Assembly (NCBI RefSeq): GCF_030704535.1
Contig: NC_081818.1
Span: 1,315,001 to 1,379,000 of the forward strand
Direction of reading: 5' to 3'
Source of the DNA: Vitis vinifera
Lineage: Eukaryota; Streptophyta; Magnoliopsida; Vitales; Vitaceae
Length of the DNA: 64,000 bases
Every line of letters begins with the position of its first letter. The stretch's first letter is position 1. Below are positions 12,501 to 25,757 of the stretch, one piece after another. The translations under genes and the position numbers were made by a program. The notes beneath the pieces were generated by a model that did not search any database, was not told where the DNA came from, and was given only the letters and a program-made list of their open reading frames with translations.

Positions 12501-14661
12501 GAAAGCTCAAAATAATAGAAGTTGATAAAACATGTGATGAACTCATGATTTTTATCAAAGTTTAAGGGGACAAAGGTGTTTTTTCTCTTCTTAACTTTAT
12601 GGTGTCAAAGCTTTTATATAAGTTGTTGGTGTTAGGAAGACTCGGAAAATATCTAACAATATCTTACCTAATAGAAAAAATAATTAAAAAATATGAAGGG
12701 TTTTTTTTCCTTTTTAATTCAAAAATTAAAAATTAAATTTATTTATATGTATATATATCTTTGCTTACAGCAAAATTAAATTTAATGGACCATGAAGTAT
12801 ACTATCTAAAGTGAATGGGACTTGCAGAGTTTGGTGTTGAGTTTGACCCTCACTTTTGGCTAATTTTTTTTTACCTAAAAGTGCTTTCTTGCAGTTTGGT
12901 CATTGTATCAAAGCACTTTGAAGTAAAAGATATTTAAGGTTTATAAGGGTTTTTTTTTTTTTTTAATTTTTGTATGGGAGATGAATAATGTTTATATTTT
13001 TGGTAAGAAGTGAACTCATTCACTCAACAAAGCTTTCCATTATTTAGATTTGACAATAGAAGTTATTTTCCACTATTCATCGATAAATTATAGACGATAA
13101 AGTATGATCTTATTTATGTTGCCATCATAATAAACTCTTTCCTACATTCTTTTGTTTCCCTTCATCTCTAATCATAATCACTTATTGTACAAAAACTTGC
13201 AAAATTTTCTCAACTCTTTTTGGTTTTATTAAATAAAAATTAATTCATTTATAAAATAATAGAAAGATATCCAATTCCATCCATCTTTGTCACGAATCAC
13301 TTCATTGTAGGGTTTTGAATTTTTTGCGACGTCAATGATGAAAATGATATGTCCCTCAAACTTTAAGATATTAGCATGCTAGACATTGGCATGCCAAACG
13401 AAAAAAAAGGACTCACGCAACTTGATAATAACATACTTATTTTGGAAAGGGGAGTGTTACATCATTGAAAAATAAAAAACTAAAAATAAAATGTAGAAGT
13501 TCTTAAATATCCCAAACATTCCCGAGTCATGCCTCTCGATAAGGTTTTGATTCAGTACCATTAATTTTTGCTTTACATAAATTCAGTTTATTGCCTTAAT
13601 TTAGACTTCATATCTATGCCGGCATATTTGTTATTTTAACTATAATTGTAAAGTTATTGCAATTTTACATAAGTTTGAAAATAAGTGACCTTTTTATTAT
13701 TATTATTATTTAATACTTTAGAGAACTTAAATAAGGACATTTTTCTTGAAATAATAATAATATTAAAATATATGCCATTTTCTAAAAAAAAAATTTATTA
13801 AATAATAAAAGGTTGTATTTGACTATTCATTGACCATATAATTTAGGAACTTAGGTGACATTTGGAGACACTCCCAATTTTTTATTTTTTATTTTTAAAA
13901 ATATTATACAAAATATAAGAACCCTAATGCACAATGTAGAAATTTATTTTGTACTCTTAAAAATTCTTTCTAAAATTTTAAAAATTTAAGTAAGTGAAAA
14001 AAAAATTACTTAAATTTTATAAATTTAAAAAATATTTCAAAAAATGTAGAAAAAAAAAAGTTCTCATCTTTCACTTTTGAATCGATATATTATTTTAGGG
14101 TTTTTTTTTTTTTTTTTTTTCTTTTGGGGGGTTGCCTCGTTATTGTCAACAAGGTTCGGCCGGTGGTCCCAGGGCATGGCCGGATTGGGCTTGGGCCGGC
14201 AGACCTGGGGCTTTTAAGAAATGCATGCCGGCATGGTGTAATGGGCCCCACCATCGGACGCTCCCCCTCATGGGCCCATTTCACAATTTTGATCTGGTCC
14301 AACTTTTAAATATCCTAGTCGTCCCCAAACCTCCTTGCTTCGGTTCCGAACCATGGGTTTGAATATTTTCGAACGTTGGGGGGAAAATAAGTCGAATCCA
14401 CCGTAAGGACCCCTCACTGTTTCTTCTTATCCAAAAGGGATAAATTTTTCCATTGATTTATTTTTTCCATAAAAATAAAAATATTTTTTATTTCTTTCCT
14501 TTTTTTTGTGTATAAAGTGTTATTAAAAAAATATTTATAAAAAAACCTGATAGATCTTATTCATCATAAATTTTTTATTTTTGAATTTATTTGAAAATCC
14601 CGACTCAATCTGAGTTTAAACTTTTGTGAAAAAAGATGCAAAATAAATGAGAATATATATA

Positions 14662-14768
14662 CTTGTTTGATCATGTTTTCTAAAACTTGTTTTTTAAAAA
14701 TTATTTTTTATCCTTTAACTTAAAAACAATTTTTAAAAGCAAGTTTTAAAAAATATAGCCAAACAAGC
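14662..14768. mobile_element. Small fold-back MITE
   Basis: The left end CTTGTTTGATCATGTTTTC and the reverse complement of the right end, CTTGTTTGGCTATATTTTT, match imperfectly over nearly 30 bp, making an AT-rich palindrome of about 107 bp. A second member is at 27774-27888. No coding capacity is expected for this class. Confidence 0.55.
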
Positions 14769-16053
14769 CCATGGTTTTTTTTTTTTTTTAAACTAGTAAA
14801 AACAACTGTGACTTGTTATCTAAAAATTATTTTTTATTTCATTTTAAAAATTATTTTTAAATCATACTATCAAACAGACTCTTATATTTTTTTAGTTATA
14901 AAATGTTTTTTTTTTTTTTTTCATAAGATAGGTTGTAGTTTTCATTAAAGGAAAAAACTTTCAAATAAACATCATGACAATGATGATTAATTAAAAAACC
15001 ACTTACCAAGATTAGGATAGGAAAACAAGCTCGGTAAGATTATAAAAGTAGAGCATGTAATTCTTTTTTAGAAAACTTGATCAACATTTTTCTTCCTTTC
15101 TCTCTTGAAGATCAATACAAAAAAATGTAATCATAAACTAGAAAAACTCTAATGTTTATTGGAAAAATTAACCCTAAAGATATGAGACAAAAAAATGGGC
15201 AGCGATAACCACTAAATAAGTTTCTTCAACTTATGTTAGATTATAAGTCCAAAATATATTTGTTTCGGTATCATATTAAAAAAAGAGAGTATATTTTCTA
15301 TTATAACTTCATGAATAGCGCATGGTAGAGTAGAGCCTAATATACCGACCGACAATCCCGCAATATGAAATGAGGTTTAATATCCAATTATGAAGCCCTT
15401 GAAAGAAGATGATGAATTAAAATATATAGTCTTTATATAAAAATTAGAGGCAAATGTGATTTAATATGGAATCTTAATAGATGGTTCCCCTCCAATTTAG
15501 TTGCAGGTGGTGTAAATTGATAGGGACTTTTGGTCATTGTCCTTGGTATGGGGACATTGGCTTCTTTGTGTTTTGCTTCAAAACCTCTTCACTTCCCCAA
15601 CCACAAAAAACACAACCAAAAAAAAAAAAAAAAAAAAAATCCAAACAAAAGCAAAAATTTAAAAATAAAACAAAGAAAGAGGAAATGGGGAGGGGTGGTG
15701 TTCAAGGAGTTGATATTTTTTGCAGTCATCTACAATCATGAAATGATGCATGCACGTTCACTTTTCTTGGAAGCCTGTAACTCCATAATGAACATGAAGA
15801 TAAGGTAGTGTATGGTGCTCCATTTCCTTCTCTCCCTCTCTCCCCTTCCCCACACTCGCCCCTTTCTCTATCCATCTTGTTCTTCTCTCTCTCTCTCTCT
15901 ATCTTCTTCTTCTTTTTTGGTTTCACGTCACTCGGGGCTAAATCCAAGTTTGGTGTGTAGGTCTACTTCTGCATGCCCCCCCCTTTTGATTTATACCCTA
16001 TTCTCCTTTTTCCTATAGCTTTATATTTTCAAGGGGAATTTTCTCTTTTCCTC

Positions 16054-16082
16054 CCTCTCTCTCTCTCTCTCTATCTCACACA

Positions 16083-16117
<35 letters not shown>

Positions 16118-16121
16118 AAAA
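16054..16121. repeat. Compound microsatellite (CT)n-(CA)n-(A)n
   Basis: A CT run is followed by a short interruption, a CA run (about 16076-16096) and a long A run to about 16121. It lies in a pyrimidine-rich stretch (15830-16080) that resembles a leader, but no gene follows. Confidence 0.9.
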
Positions 16122-19100
16122 CCATTTAGAACTATCATTTTTTTGTATTACATTTTATTTTTGTATATAAAGAGCACTTCTCTATATTTTTGTTTTTTAA
16201 ATTTTTTAAACTTTAATCCTATTTATTTGTCCATAAATTTCATCTTTTTTATCTTTTATTTAACGTTCAAAAATTTCAAATTTAGCTATACCCATTAGGG
16301 GCTTAAATTCAAAATTTAATATATTAAGTAAAATGGATGCTTTGAATGAAAAAATGTAAAAAAAAAAAAAAAAAAAACTCACATAATTACAATGGCTTAA
16401 ATTATAGTGTCATCATTGTTCCATGTTTCTTAATACCTTTCTTTTTGGTTATTTTAAGATGATGACCTATAAAATTAGTGTCTCAATTAATTAATTTTTT
16501 TTTTAACTCAAAGTTTGAAGTTAAGCTATTAAATAATTTACTCATCATTATTTTTATCAAGAGGTGTTGATGACCAAAAATGACACCCCATTGGTGGAAG
16601 AATATTTAATACTTAGTATATGGTAGAAATAATAATCTTTAATTAATTTTTTTTTAAATAATATAAAATTTGCTTTTCTTTATTTCTCTTCTTTCTTATT
16701 TTTACTTTAGTTTTTTATTTTTTTATTTTAACATATGATCACATTCCAATAACAAGTTGAGATAATGATAGGAGGTGTTGAAATTCCATAATTTATATGA
16801 TTTTAATTTATTATTTATGATATGATTTAAATTTTTTAGAGGGTCCCTTTAACATTAAGGGAATGCTAACTAATGTCCTAATAATTGAATTAGATTGAAA
16901 GGGGTCTCTAAGTAACTTAAATTTAAGAATGCTTAAGAGAAGGATTTAGATAAAGTAAATCATTCATCTTACTTGTTATGAAAACCGTAATACAATACAT
17001 AATGAGATTATATATATAATATCTGAATCGAGTTATCGAAATATTTCATTGAAAATCTAATTTAGGATAATATTTTTATATTATGTGCATTTAATGAAAT
17101 ATATTAATATGGAAAATGCCAAGGTATCGTTAGTGGTACTTATATAACAAAAAATCCAAACCGTTGAATATATATAGTGAGATCCAGACCGTTAAATGAT
17201 GATATAAGTGTATGAATCAAAGTGCAAAGGTATAAATAAATGAAATTATGATACAAATAATGAAATTTGAAAATATGTACATGATATTTGTTAAGTGGCA
17301 ATACCTTTTCGATAGGTATAGAGAAAATACATTTCCATATCGTAGTCAGACCATTTCAATGAACTTTTTTAGATATTCTAAATTCAATGGATTAAGATCT
17401 AAGTGAAAAACGAATATTTCCTTAACCTAGGGAAATTGAGATCCTTCCTTAGTTGTTTGATCAAGGCATCTCTTTATGAAAGGGGTTGTCCCAATAAGGC
17501 ATTTGAGACCATGCCGTAAGAATGAATTGTTATGATTGTCACTTGAAAATGAAATTGTATTCTAATGGGTTTATGGTGTTGATCATTTGTCAAATGTTTT
17601 TGTCATGTTAGTGTAAAATCAAGATTTGTTCTATTTATATATGAAAGAAAAGGCCAAATATATTGAATAATTTTATTGCCATAATTTTGAAAAAATTAAA
17701 AAAATTACTTTAGAAATAAATTAGAAGACACGAGATGCAACTAATGTGTATGCTGATAAGAAAATGTGAAAGTAATTAATTATTGAATATAGTTATAAGA
17801 AAATTAATGACAAAAAAGAAACAAAGAAATATGTAGAAAAAGAAATTGGTGAAGGTAACTAATTTTATAAATTTTTTAATAGTAATTTTAGAGAAGTTAT
17901 GAAAAAAATAATTGGTTCAAAAAAAAAAAATTCTACAATATCAAAGGAGGTTTATAAAAAGTTTTGTATCTTGATCTATTATTGTACTAATTTAAATTTT
18001 TTTTCTGCACATAATTATTGTTTTTAAACATTGATCATATTATTTTAAACATGATTTAAATTTTACATATATCTAAATAAGTTTGGACAAGTACATTCAA
18101 GCCTTGTTTGGGAACTATATTTGAAAATAATTATTTATTCTTCTAAACAAAAGAAATAAGAAATTACATTTGATAACAAAAAGTTAGAAAATATGGTATT
18201 TTTAGAGAATAACTTTTAGTTGTTTTAACTTATTTTTTGAAAATTGTTTTAAAAAATAATTATACAAATATGAATAATAATTAAACGATATTATAAATAA
18301 AAGTTATTCTTAAAACATATTTAAAACAATAGAAAAATAGTTAATAATATTTCAAGTTTTTAAATAAACTTTTGTTTTTATACAACATTAGAAAATATTT
18401 CTCAAAAACTTTTATAAAAAACACTTTTCAAACAGAGTCCCAACATACATTTAATAATGTCTCTCTTCGAAGTATTTTTAGTGGAAATATCTCATTTAAA
18501 AATAGTTTTATGAGAATAACCGTAATTTCAAAAGGTGAGTATGACATCGAAAAACATTTTTCTGTAATAAATTCTATAAGTAATTTTTCAGTCTTTAAAA
18601 GTATTTTTAAAATTTTGTTAAATGTCTAATTTTTCTTTAAAAACATTTTTAGGTTAAAAATGTTTTTTAAAAACACTTACAAATCAACTCAAATATAACA
18701 TCCAAAAGCATTTTTCTATAATAAAGACTAACCCTAATTTACAACACTTTCTTCTAACGTAGATTTTAAATTATTTTTTATTTAAAAAAAAAAGGGAAAA
18801 GAAGTTAAATTAGGAAAAAAAATAATAAAGGGAAGATGGAAGGCAAGGATTAGCGGTAGAATACAAACCATCAGATATCCGAGCCTAAAGGTTCGGAACC
18901 AGGTTTGGTATGGCTTTTGGGAACAAAAATGTTTGGAAGAGAAGAAAAAAGAAAGAGAAAGTGAGAGAAAGAGAGAGAAAATTTTTTAAGAAAAAAGTGA
19001 AAGAAAATTGGAAAAAAAAAAAATCAGAGCTGTTCTCTCTTTCTCTCTCTACGCTTCCCTATAACTCCCCTCTCTCTAGATTTCTCCTTCAAAAACCCAG

Positions 19101-19272
19101 TCTTTGTAACTGCATTCTCGTTCACAATTCAATCCAAATCTCTCTTATTTTCATTGAATTGATTTGAAGCAAGTTTCTATTGTAGAGGTTGTGGGTGGAG
19201 CTCAGATGGGTATGCTTTGAATTGGGGATTTGAGTTGGTTGGCATTTGGGTTTCTTGGCGTTTGGTGTGGCA

Positions 19273-21429
19273 ATGGCGACTGCAGAGGATGGAGTATTGG
19301 ATTTCTCTGTGGCTTCTGTCGTTGAGGATGTTCTTCAGCAGCAAGGGAATCGATTAAGTGATGTTGATTTGGCGTCCAGGAAGGCCGAGGAGGCTTGTAT
19401 GATCATTATTTTCCTTACATTTTGATGATTTTCTTTGTTTTATATTTTGCTTCTTTTTTTTTAATCAAATTTAAGATTTTTTTTTTCTTGTTTTGAATTT
19501 TGTTTGTGAAAGTAGATGAAATTCATTTGCATTTGGCATGGTTTTTATTCTTCTTGATGCTTTTTTAGTTTTGATTGAGATTTTCTATCAATTTTGAGTT
19601 CTTTTCAATGAACATAGAAGACATTTATTAGCATTTTGATTTTATTTTCATTGGGTTTTTATCGATTCTAATGTGTTTTCATTTCTCGTAAGATTATTGA
19701 ATTTCTTGAATTCTGTAATGGGATGCCTTTGATATAACTTGGTATCTGTTAGTTTCAACAGAAAATGATTCCCGGAAAAAAAAAATTCCCGGGCTTTTTT
19801 CCCTTCTCTTTTTTGTCCAGGCTTCTGCCACTAAATCGATAATGCACTGCAATTCTTGAAGAAAATTAATCGCTGTTCTTTAGATTGCTTCAAGAAAAGA
19901 TTATTTTTACACTTTAATATGATTATTTGCCGGGAAACTTTTTGGCTTGAAATATTTTCCCTCCAAACAAACAAAAGTTAGTTTTCCTGAAATTTCATTT
20001 TGCAATGATGTTGTAACGGTTCCTTCCCATCCTCCATAGTCACTGTTCCCATGTCATCTTTCTCCCTGCATTTTCAGTAGAGGGTTTCCTTTTCTTTCTT
20101 TTTTTTTTCTTTTAAATTTGATGTTTCATTTTTCCTTTTTATTATGTTGGTAGTGAAGTTTGGCTTCTCTTACTTCCAATTTACTTAAAAGAACTTACAT
20201 GGGAACACTGTTTTGCAGCTTTGAGAAGGTATGAGGCAGCCGGGTGGCTAAGAAGGATGGTTGGAGTTGTTGGAGGTAGAGATTTGGCAGCAGAGCCTTC
20301 TGAAGAGGAATTCAGGCTCGGGTTGCGGAGTGGAATAATCCTTTGTAATGCCCTCAACAAGGTTCAACCAGGAGCTGTGTCAAAGGTATAGTTTGTCCTG
20401 ATTTTTGTTATAGTTTCGATTTTTTTTCTTCATTATTTTCTTTTTCTTTTCTTTTAGTGTTCATGATGTTTATTGCTTATTCGTTATTAGGTAGTGGAAG
20501 GCACATATGATTCTGTTGTTACACCTGATGGAGCAGCTTTATCTGCATTCCAGTACTTCGAAAACGTGAGAAACTTCCTTGTGGCTCTGGAGGAAATGGG
20601 GCTTCCTTCTTTTGAAGCCTCTGATTTGGAACAGGTGAGTTTGCAGCTTCATTGACAAGAAAATGATGGGTTTTTGGTCTTGCAAATTTGCCTCAATTTT
20701 TGGAGTGCGATCGACATTTACTAAGATAAAATTTGGGAATGAGTAGACGATACAAAATGGCCCAAATCCAATATCACTTTTCCATTTTCTTAATTTTCAG
20801 GGAGGCAAATCTGCAAGGATTGTGAATTGTGTTCTGGCACTTAAATCTTATTACAACTGGAAACAAGGAGGAGGAAATGGATCATGGAAATATGGTGGGA
20901 CTTGCAAACCCCCCATCTCTGGGAAACAGTTTGCAAGAAGAAATTCAGAGCCATTCGTGAATTCCTTTTCAAGGAGCTCATCAATAAGTGACAGGTCTCT
21001 AGATGGTTTCTCCAACGAGCAATTCCTAAACAGTGATCTTGGCAATGACCCGAGTGAAATGGTTAGCTTGCTTCCCTATTATAAAGAAAGAGTAGTAAGG
21101 ACTTCCACTTTTGTTTTCTATTTTTATTTATTTTTTGCATTCTGATATGCAGAATACCTCTCGCCCCTTCAATACGCTTGTCCGTGCAGCGCTTTCTGAT
21201 AAGAAGCAAGAAGAAATTCCAAATGTGAGAGTCCTAATTCCTTTTTTGTTAATTACAATACTTAACAAACAAACCCCGTTGGGGTAGGCATCTTGAAGGT
21301 GAATATTTATCACTCTCTGTAATTAGCGTAACACCCAAGGGGGTTAACATGGACAAAACTTTCATTAACTCCCACTGAAGATTATTTCAGACCACAAAAG
21401 GACCCAGATTGAGATATGTATGTATGTGA

Positions 21430-21463
<34 letters not shown>

Positions 21464-24400
21464 ACCATATGATTTGCATCACTCTCCTATGTAGTATAAT
21501 CAATTCAGAAAGATGTCCATGGATCACTTGCCCATCAACTATATATATAGATTTCACTTTTACGAGGAAGATGGCTTCTTCACATCCTTCATGATATGAG
21601 CATTCTCTACTGAGTCCAATTAATCTATTAATTATTATTTATTCTGAGAGAAGCATATTCCTTTCATCAGATTGTGGAATCTTTGCTGAGTAAAGTTATG
21701 GAGGAGTTTGAGATTCGTTTAACGAGCCAGAATGAGCTGGTAAGTGTCGTTTTATATCAGTTTTGTATTATGTGATTATATACCAATACATTTTTTTACT
21801 TAAGGCTCCTTGCGAATGTTTGTGTATGATAATTGTCAAGAGCCAAGCTCGGAGTGAAATTTAAGTCAATTGTCTAATTGTTTCATTTAGAACCAGTTCA
21901 CAAGCACAGGTTGTGAATTTTCTCATTGAGCTATTCACTGAGTTCTTGTCATTGCTTTGGTGGTCTGACAGATGAAACCAACTCCTAAAGATGCAGCTGT
22001 ATCTGGTTTGAACAATTCTCTTTCACGAACTGCTTCAGGTGAACACAATTCTCTTTCAAGATCTGCTTCTGGTGAAAACAATGCTCTCTCGCAATCTGCC
22101 TCAGGTGAAACTAAGGTACAATCTTGGAATACCTCCTATGGTTCATTTTTCAGCATGCAAGTTGATAATGTTTATAATGAGCTTTTGATATTTAACAAAA
22201 CTAAGTGGCATCTCCCTCTGCTGATGCAATGATTAAGATGGAGGAAAAGGCTTCAACACAGATAATAAAAGAGGAGTGCTACAATCAAGATGATACCCAT
22301 GATGAGGAATCAGAAAGGCCATTTCTGAAACAGCAACTGTTGTTTGAACAACAACGGAGAGATCTTCAGGTATTTTACTGCAGTATCATTCTAGCCGCAT
22401 AATTTTATTTTTAAAAAATATGTATAGGTCTAATTTGCTAATTGATAATGATATCCTGTAGGAACTGAAACATACTCTTCATTCTACAAAAGCTGGTATG
22501 CAGTTTATGCAAATGAAATACCATGAGGAATTTGAAAATCTAGGTACTATCTCAGATAAAATTTGTGCATGTTTCTTTGAAGGTTCATAAACTTGGAACT
22601 GTTAATCTTATTTTGACTTTGCTTTATAGGCAACCACTTGCATGGTTTAGTTCATGCTGCTTCAGGATACCGGAGAGTTCTTGAGGAAAACCGGAAATTA
22701 TACAACCAATTGCAGGACCTTAAAGGTAAAATTAGAACTGGCTTATGCCAAGACTTATCAAGATGATGCAATTAAGTTTCTCATCTTCATCATTCTTTTT
22801 ACGTTGAATTAGGAAGTATTAGGGTTTACTGCCGAGTGCGACCCTTCTTGGATGGACAACCGAAGTGTTTGAGCTCTGTGGATCAAATAGAAGAAGGAAG
22901 TATTTCAATCATCACCCCATCAAAGTATGGGAAAGAGGGCCGGAAATCTTTCAATTTCAACAAAGTTTTTGGTCCATCTGCAACCCAAGGTTGTTAAGGT
23001 CTCCATTTGGATGTTCATAAGATCCCCCCACATGTTAGTATTTCTTTTAATCATCCACTTTCATTTTCCTGCAGAGGAGGTATTTTCAGACACCCAGCCT
23101 CTGATTCGGTCTGTTCTTGATGGTTATAATGTTTGTATATTTGCATATGGCCAAACGGGATCAGGAAAAACTTATACTATGGTAAGATTTTCCATATATT
23201 ATAATTCTTAATCATGATGATGATAAGCATTTTGTCACTGGCATGCTATTGATCAATCATATGACTATTTTTTTATTCCTCTTATTGACTTGTGCAGACT
23301 GGACCAAAAGAACTTACAGAGGAAGGCCTAGGCGTGAACTACAGGGCATTAAGCGACTTATTTCATCTCTCAGAACAGAGAAAGGGCACCCTTCACTATG
23401 AAGTTTCTGTTCAAATGATTGAAATTTACAATGAGCAAGTTAGGGATCTCCTTGTGACAGATGGTCTTAACAAGAAATATCCTTTTCTGCTTCATGGCAG
23501 TGGTCTTTTTCCCTATACTATTATGTTTTGTTCAATTGAACTCTTATTTCTAATTGTGTTCTTAACTCCTAAGCACAGTAGAAATCCGTAACAGTTCTCA
23601 GAATGGAATAAATGTACCTGATGCAAACCTTGTACCTGTTTCATCAACATCGGATGTTATTTATCTGATGAACCTAGGGCAAAAGAATCGTGTAGTGAGT
23701 GCTACAGCGCTTAATGACCGAAGCAGTCGCTCTCACAGGTATAGTTAATGTTGTCCTGTCCTACTAGATGTCTTAATTCTGAGCAGTGTCACTTCTTTAA
23801 TTTTGTCTTACAATTCATGGAACCTCTTGAAAGAAATCATCTACAAGATTCTAGTCCTATTGTATGTTGTCTAAACAGATAATTACTTCTATGTGATATG
23901 TATTTGCAGTTGTGTGACGGTTCATGTTCAAGGAAGGGATCTAACTTCTGGAGCAGTTATTCGAGGTTCTTTGCATCTAGTTGATCTGGCAGGAAGTGAA
24001 AGAGTTGACAAATCTGAGGTGACGGGAGCTGGATTAAAAGAGGCACAACATATTAACAGATCTCTATCTGCATTAGGAGATGTGATTGCTTCCCTTGCTC
24101 AAAAAAATTCTCATGTTCCTTATAGAAACAGTAAACTCACTCAACTGCTGCAAGATTCTCTTGGTAAGATTTAATTGTCCTAGCATGTGGACCCTTCCCT
24201 GAAGTGTTGTGACTCTTAATTATGTTTTTGATTGTTGAATCAATCAGGCGGGCAAGCAAAGACGCTAATGTTTGTTCACATAAGTCCCGAGCCTGAAGCT
24301 CTTGGAGAAACAATTAGTACACTCAAATTTGCTGAGCGGGTTTCTACTGTTGAGCTTGGTGCTGCTCGGGTTAACAAAGAAAGCTCAGATGTCAAAGAGC

Positions 24401-25757
24401 TAAGGGAACAGGTGCTTATGGTTTTTTTGTTTCCCCTTTTCTTATTTTGCTTGATATCTTAAGAATGTACCTTCTATGTTTCTCCATTTTCCTGGTATGT
24501 TTTAGAGGGCTCATCTTGAGGCTGCCTCAGCTGATCAATATGTATTCTGTTTGCCTGCCATCAGATTGCTAACCTTAAGGCAGCTTTAGCAAGGAAGGAG
24601 GGAGAATCAGAGCACCAAATGTATTCCAGATCCAGCAGCCCAGAGAGACTCAAAATGAAGTCTCGTGGGTCTTCTCCTTCACTTCCAAGTTTGCGGAGTG
24701 TGGCAGACATATCTGGCAGTCGCAGGCAACCAATGGAAGATGTTGGTAACATACAGGTATACTCACCTTCTAAACAGAGTATTTCTCTCTCCATGAGTGG
24801 TATTCCTTGTTTGTTTGTTTTTTTATTTTCAATACCACTGTCCAATTTATTTGTTGTGTGTACATAAACATCAATTCAACTGCTGCGAATGCCATACTCG
24901 ACCAACATTGGATCACTCCCACTGCAAATTTGATGTAACCCATGGAAAAACTGACTGATTATTAGATGGGAATTCATGTTTGATCTTCTGCCCTGCAGGT
25001 TCGAAACAACTCTGCACTAAAGCCAAGAAGGCAAAGCTTTGATCTCCATGATTTGGCGAAAGCCTCAGCTGCCTGGAAAACTGGCAGTAGTCCTGCGATG
25101 AGCTCCCAAAAGGAAGATGAGGGAGAAATAGGCTCTGGTGATTGGGTTGATAAGGCCATGCTGAACAAGCAATACAATGTAAGTAGAGACAGGAACTCGC
25201 CAGGAAGTTGGGAAGAAGACAACAGACAATTGCCCGAAATGTTTTTCCAAACTCATCTCCCAAACCCCGCAAAGATATACCCTGAACAACCTTTCAATAA
25301 ATTTTCAACAAATCAGAAGGATGGTAGAGACTACGATGGACAGAGGAATCGGTTTGAAGTAGCCACCGATGATTCAGATGAGCTTGAAGCTGCCACTAGT
25401 GATTGTTCTGAGCAAGACTTGCTTTGGCAACAACTGAATCTTCCCAGAGTCTCCAACATTCCTAATGGGTTGGGGTCAAAAAACAAGAGAACCAATTCAA
25501 AGCTAGTAAAAAGCCCAGAAAAAAGGTAATCTGCTTGATTCTCAACTCTTCTATTCAAAAACCTCCAACCATTGCTCTTTACCTCGCCATTTTCATCATT
25601 CTAATGCAATGTCGTGAATTTGTTAATAATTAGGAGCTTAATACCATCATTGGGTACTTCAGCATCACGGAAACTACCCATTGGAATCAGTCCACCATTG
25701 CACAGAAGGCAGGCAGTTGCCGTTGATGGGAAGCAGAGAACTGGGAATGCAAAGTGA
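19273..25757 (+). CDS. KIN14: Kinesin-14 motor with N-terminal calponin-homology domain (1065 aa, 19 exons)
   Basis: Exons: 19273-19396, 20219-20385, 20491-20634, 20801-21061, 21153-21224, 21671-21739, 21972-22104, 22206-22369, 22462-22543, 22630-22725, 22813-22989, 23075-23181, 23298-23476, 23577-23738, 23910-24163, 24248-24411, 24565-24756, 24999-25525, 25634-25757. They sum to 3198 bases with no internal stop. A CH domain (about 45-160) precedes a Ser-rich linker with three SASGE-type repeats, a coiled-coil-like segment, and a kinesin motor from about 437. The motor has P-loop GQTGSGKT (522-529), switch I SSRSHS (near 646) and switch II DLAGSE (671-676). A central-to-C-terminal motor with a CH domain is the plant KIN-14/KCH architecture: minus-end-directed microtubule motors, some of which bind actin. 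The intron at 23477-23576 is U12-type. The exon 7/8 junction is chosen by phase; its acceptor is weak. The 5' leader is GA- then CT-rich (18940-19090). Confidence 0.95.
21429..21455. repeat. (TA)n microsatellite in kinesin intron
   Basis: An uninterrupted TA run followed by TGTATGTATAC lies inside the kinesin intron between exons 5 and 6. Confidence 0.95.
23477..23576 (+). other. U12-type AT-AC intron in the kinesin motor domain
   Basis: No GT donor is available in the right phase. The exon ends ...AACAAGAA and the intron begins ATATCCTTTT, an exact match to the U12 5' splice-site consensus. TTCTTAACT at 23559-23567 matches the U12 branch-site consensus with one difference, and the branch A lies about 11 nt before the terminal AC (23575-23576). 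Joining the flanks gives AA|A GTA GAA ATC CGT (K-V-E-I-R), restoring the conserved motor sequence before NSSQNG. The intron is 100 bp; if retained, translation stops at 23589-23591. Confidence 0.92.

Larger units (their letters stand above)
4700..18900. other. Large intergenic region, no supported gene
   Basis: About 14 kb of mostly AT-rich sequence with poly-A/T runs. I found no ORF with a recognisable domain or plausible splice structure. Holdings I can name are the tandem duplications at 5334-5705, 7471-7700 and 9335-9530, a MITE at 14662-14768, and microsatellites near 15881-15900 and 16054-16121. A more complex stretch at 5780-6150 contains a CACGTG core near 6100. A GC-rich island at about 14125-14400 follows a poly-T run and could be a decayed element. 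An open stretch at 10807-11094 (minus) has balanced composition but matches no family I know. Confidence 0.6.

Noticed and set aside
15481-16170. Several short frames in the pyrimidine-rich stretch as small genes
   Set aside because: They arise from CT, CA and poly-A microsatellite sequence and show no protein-like features.
24561-25558. Long minus-strand frames opposite the kinesin 3' half
   Set aside because: They are antisense shadows of coding exons with no independent evidence.
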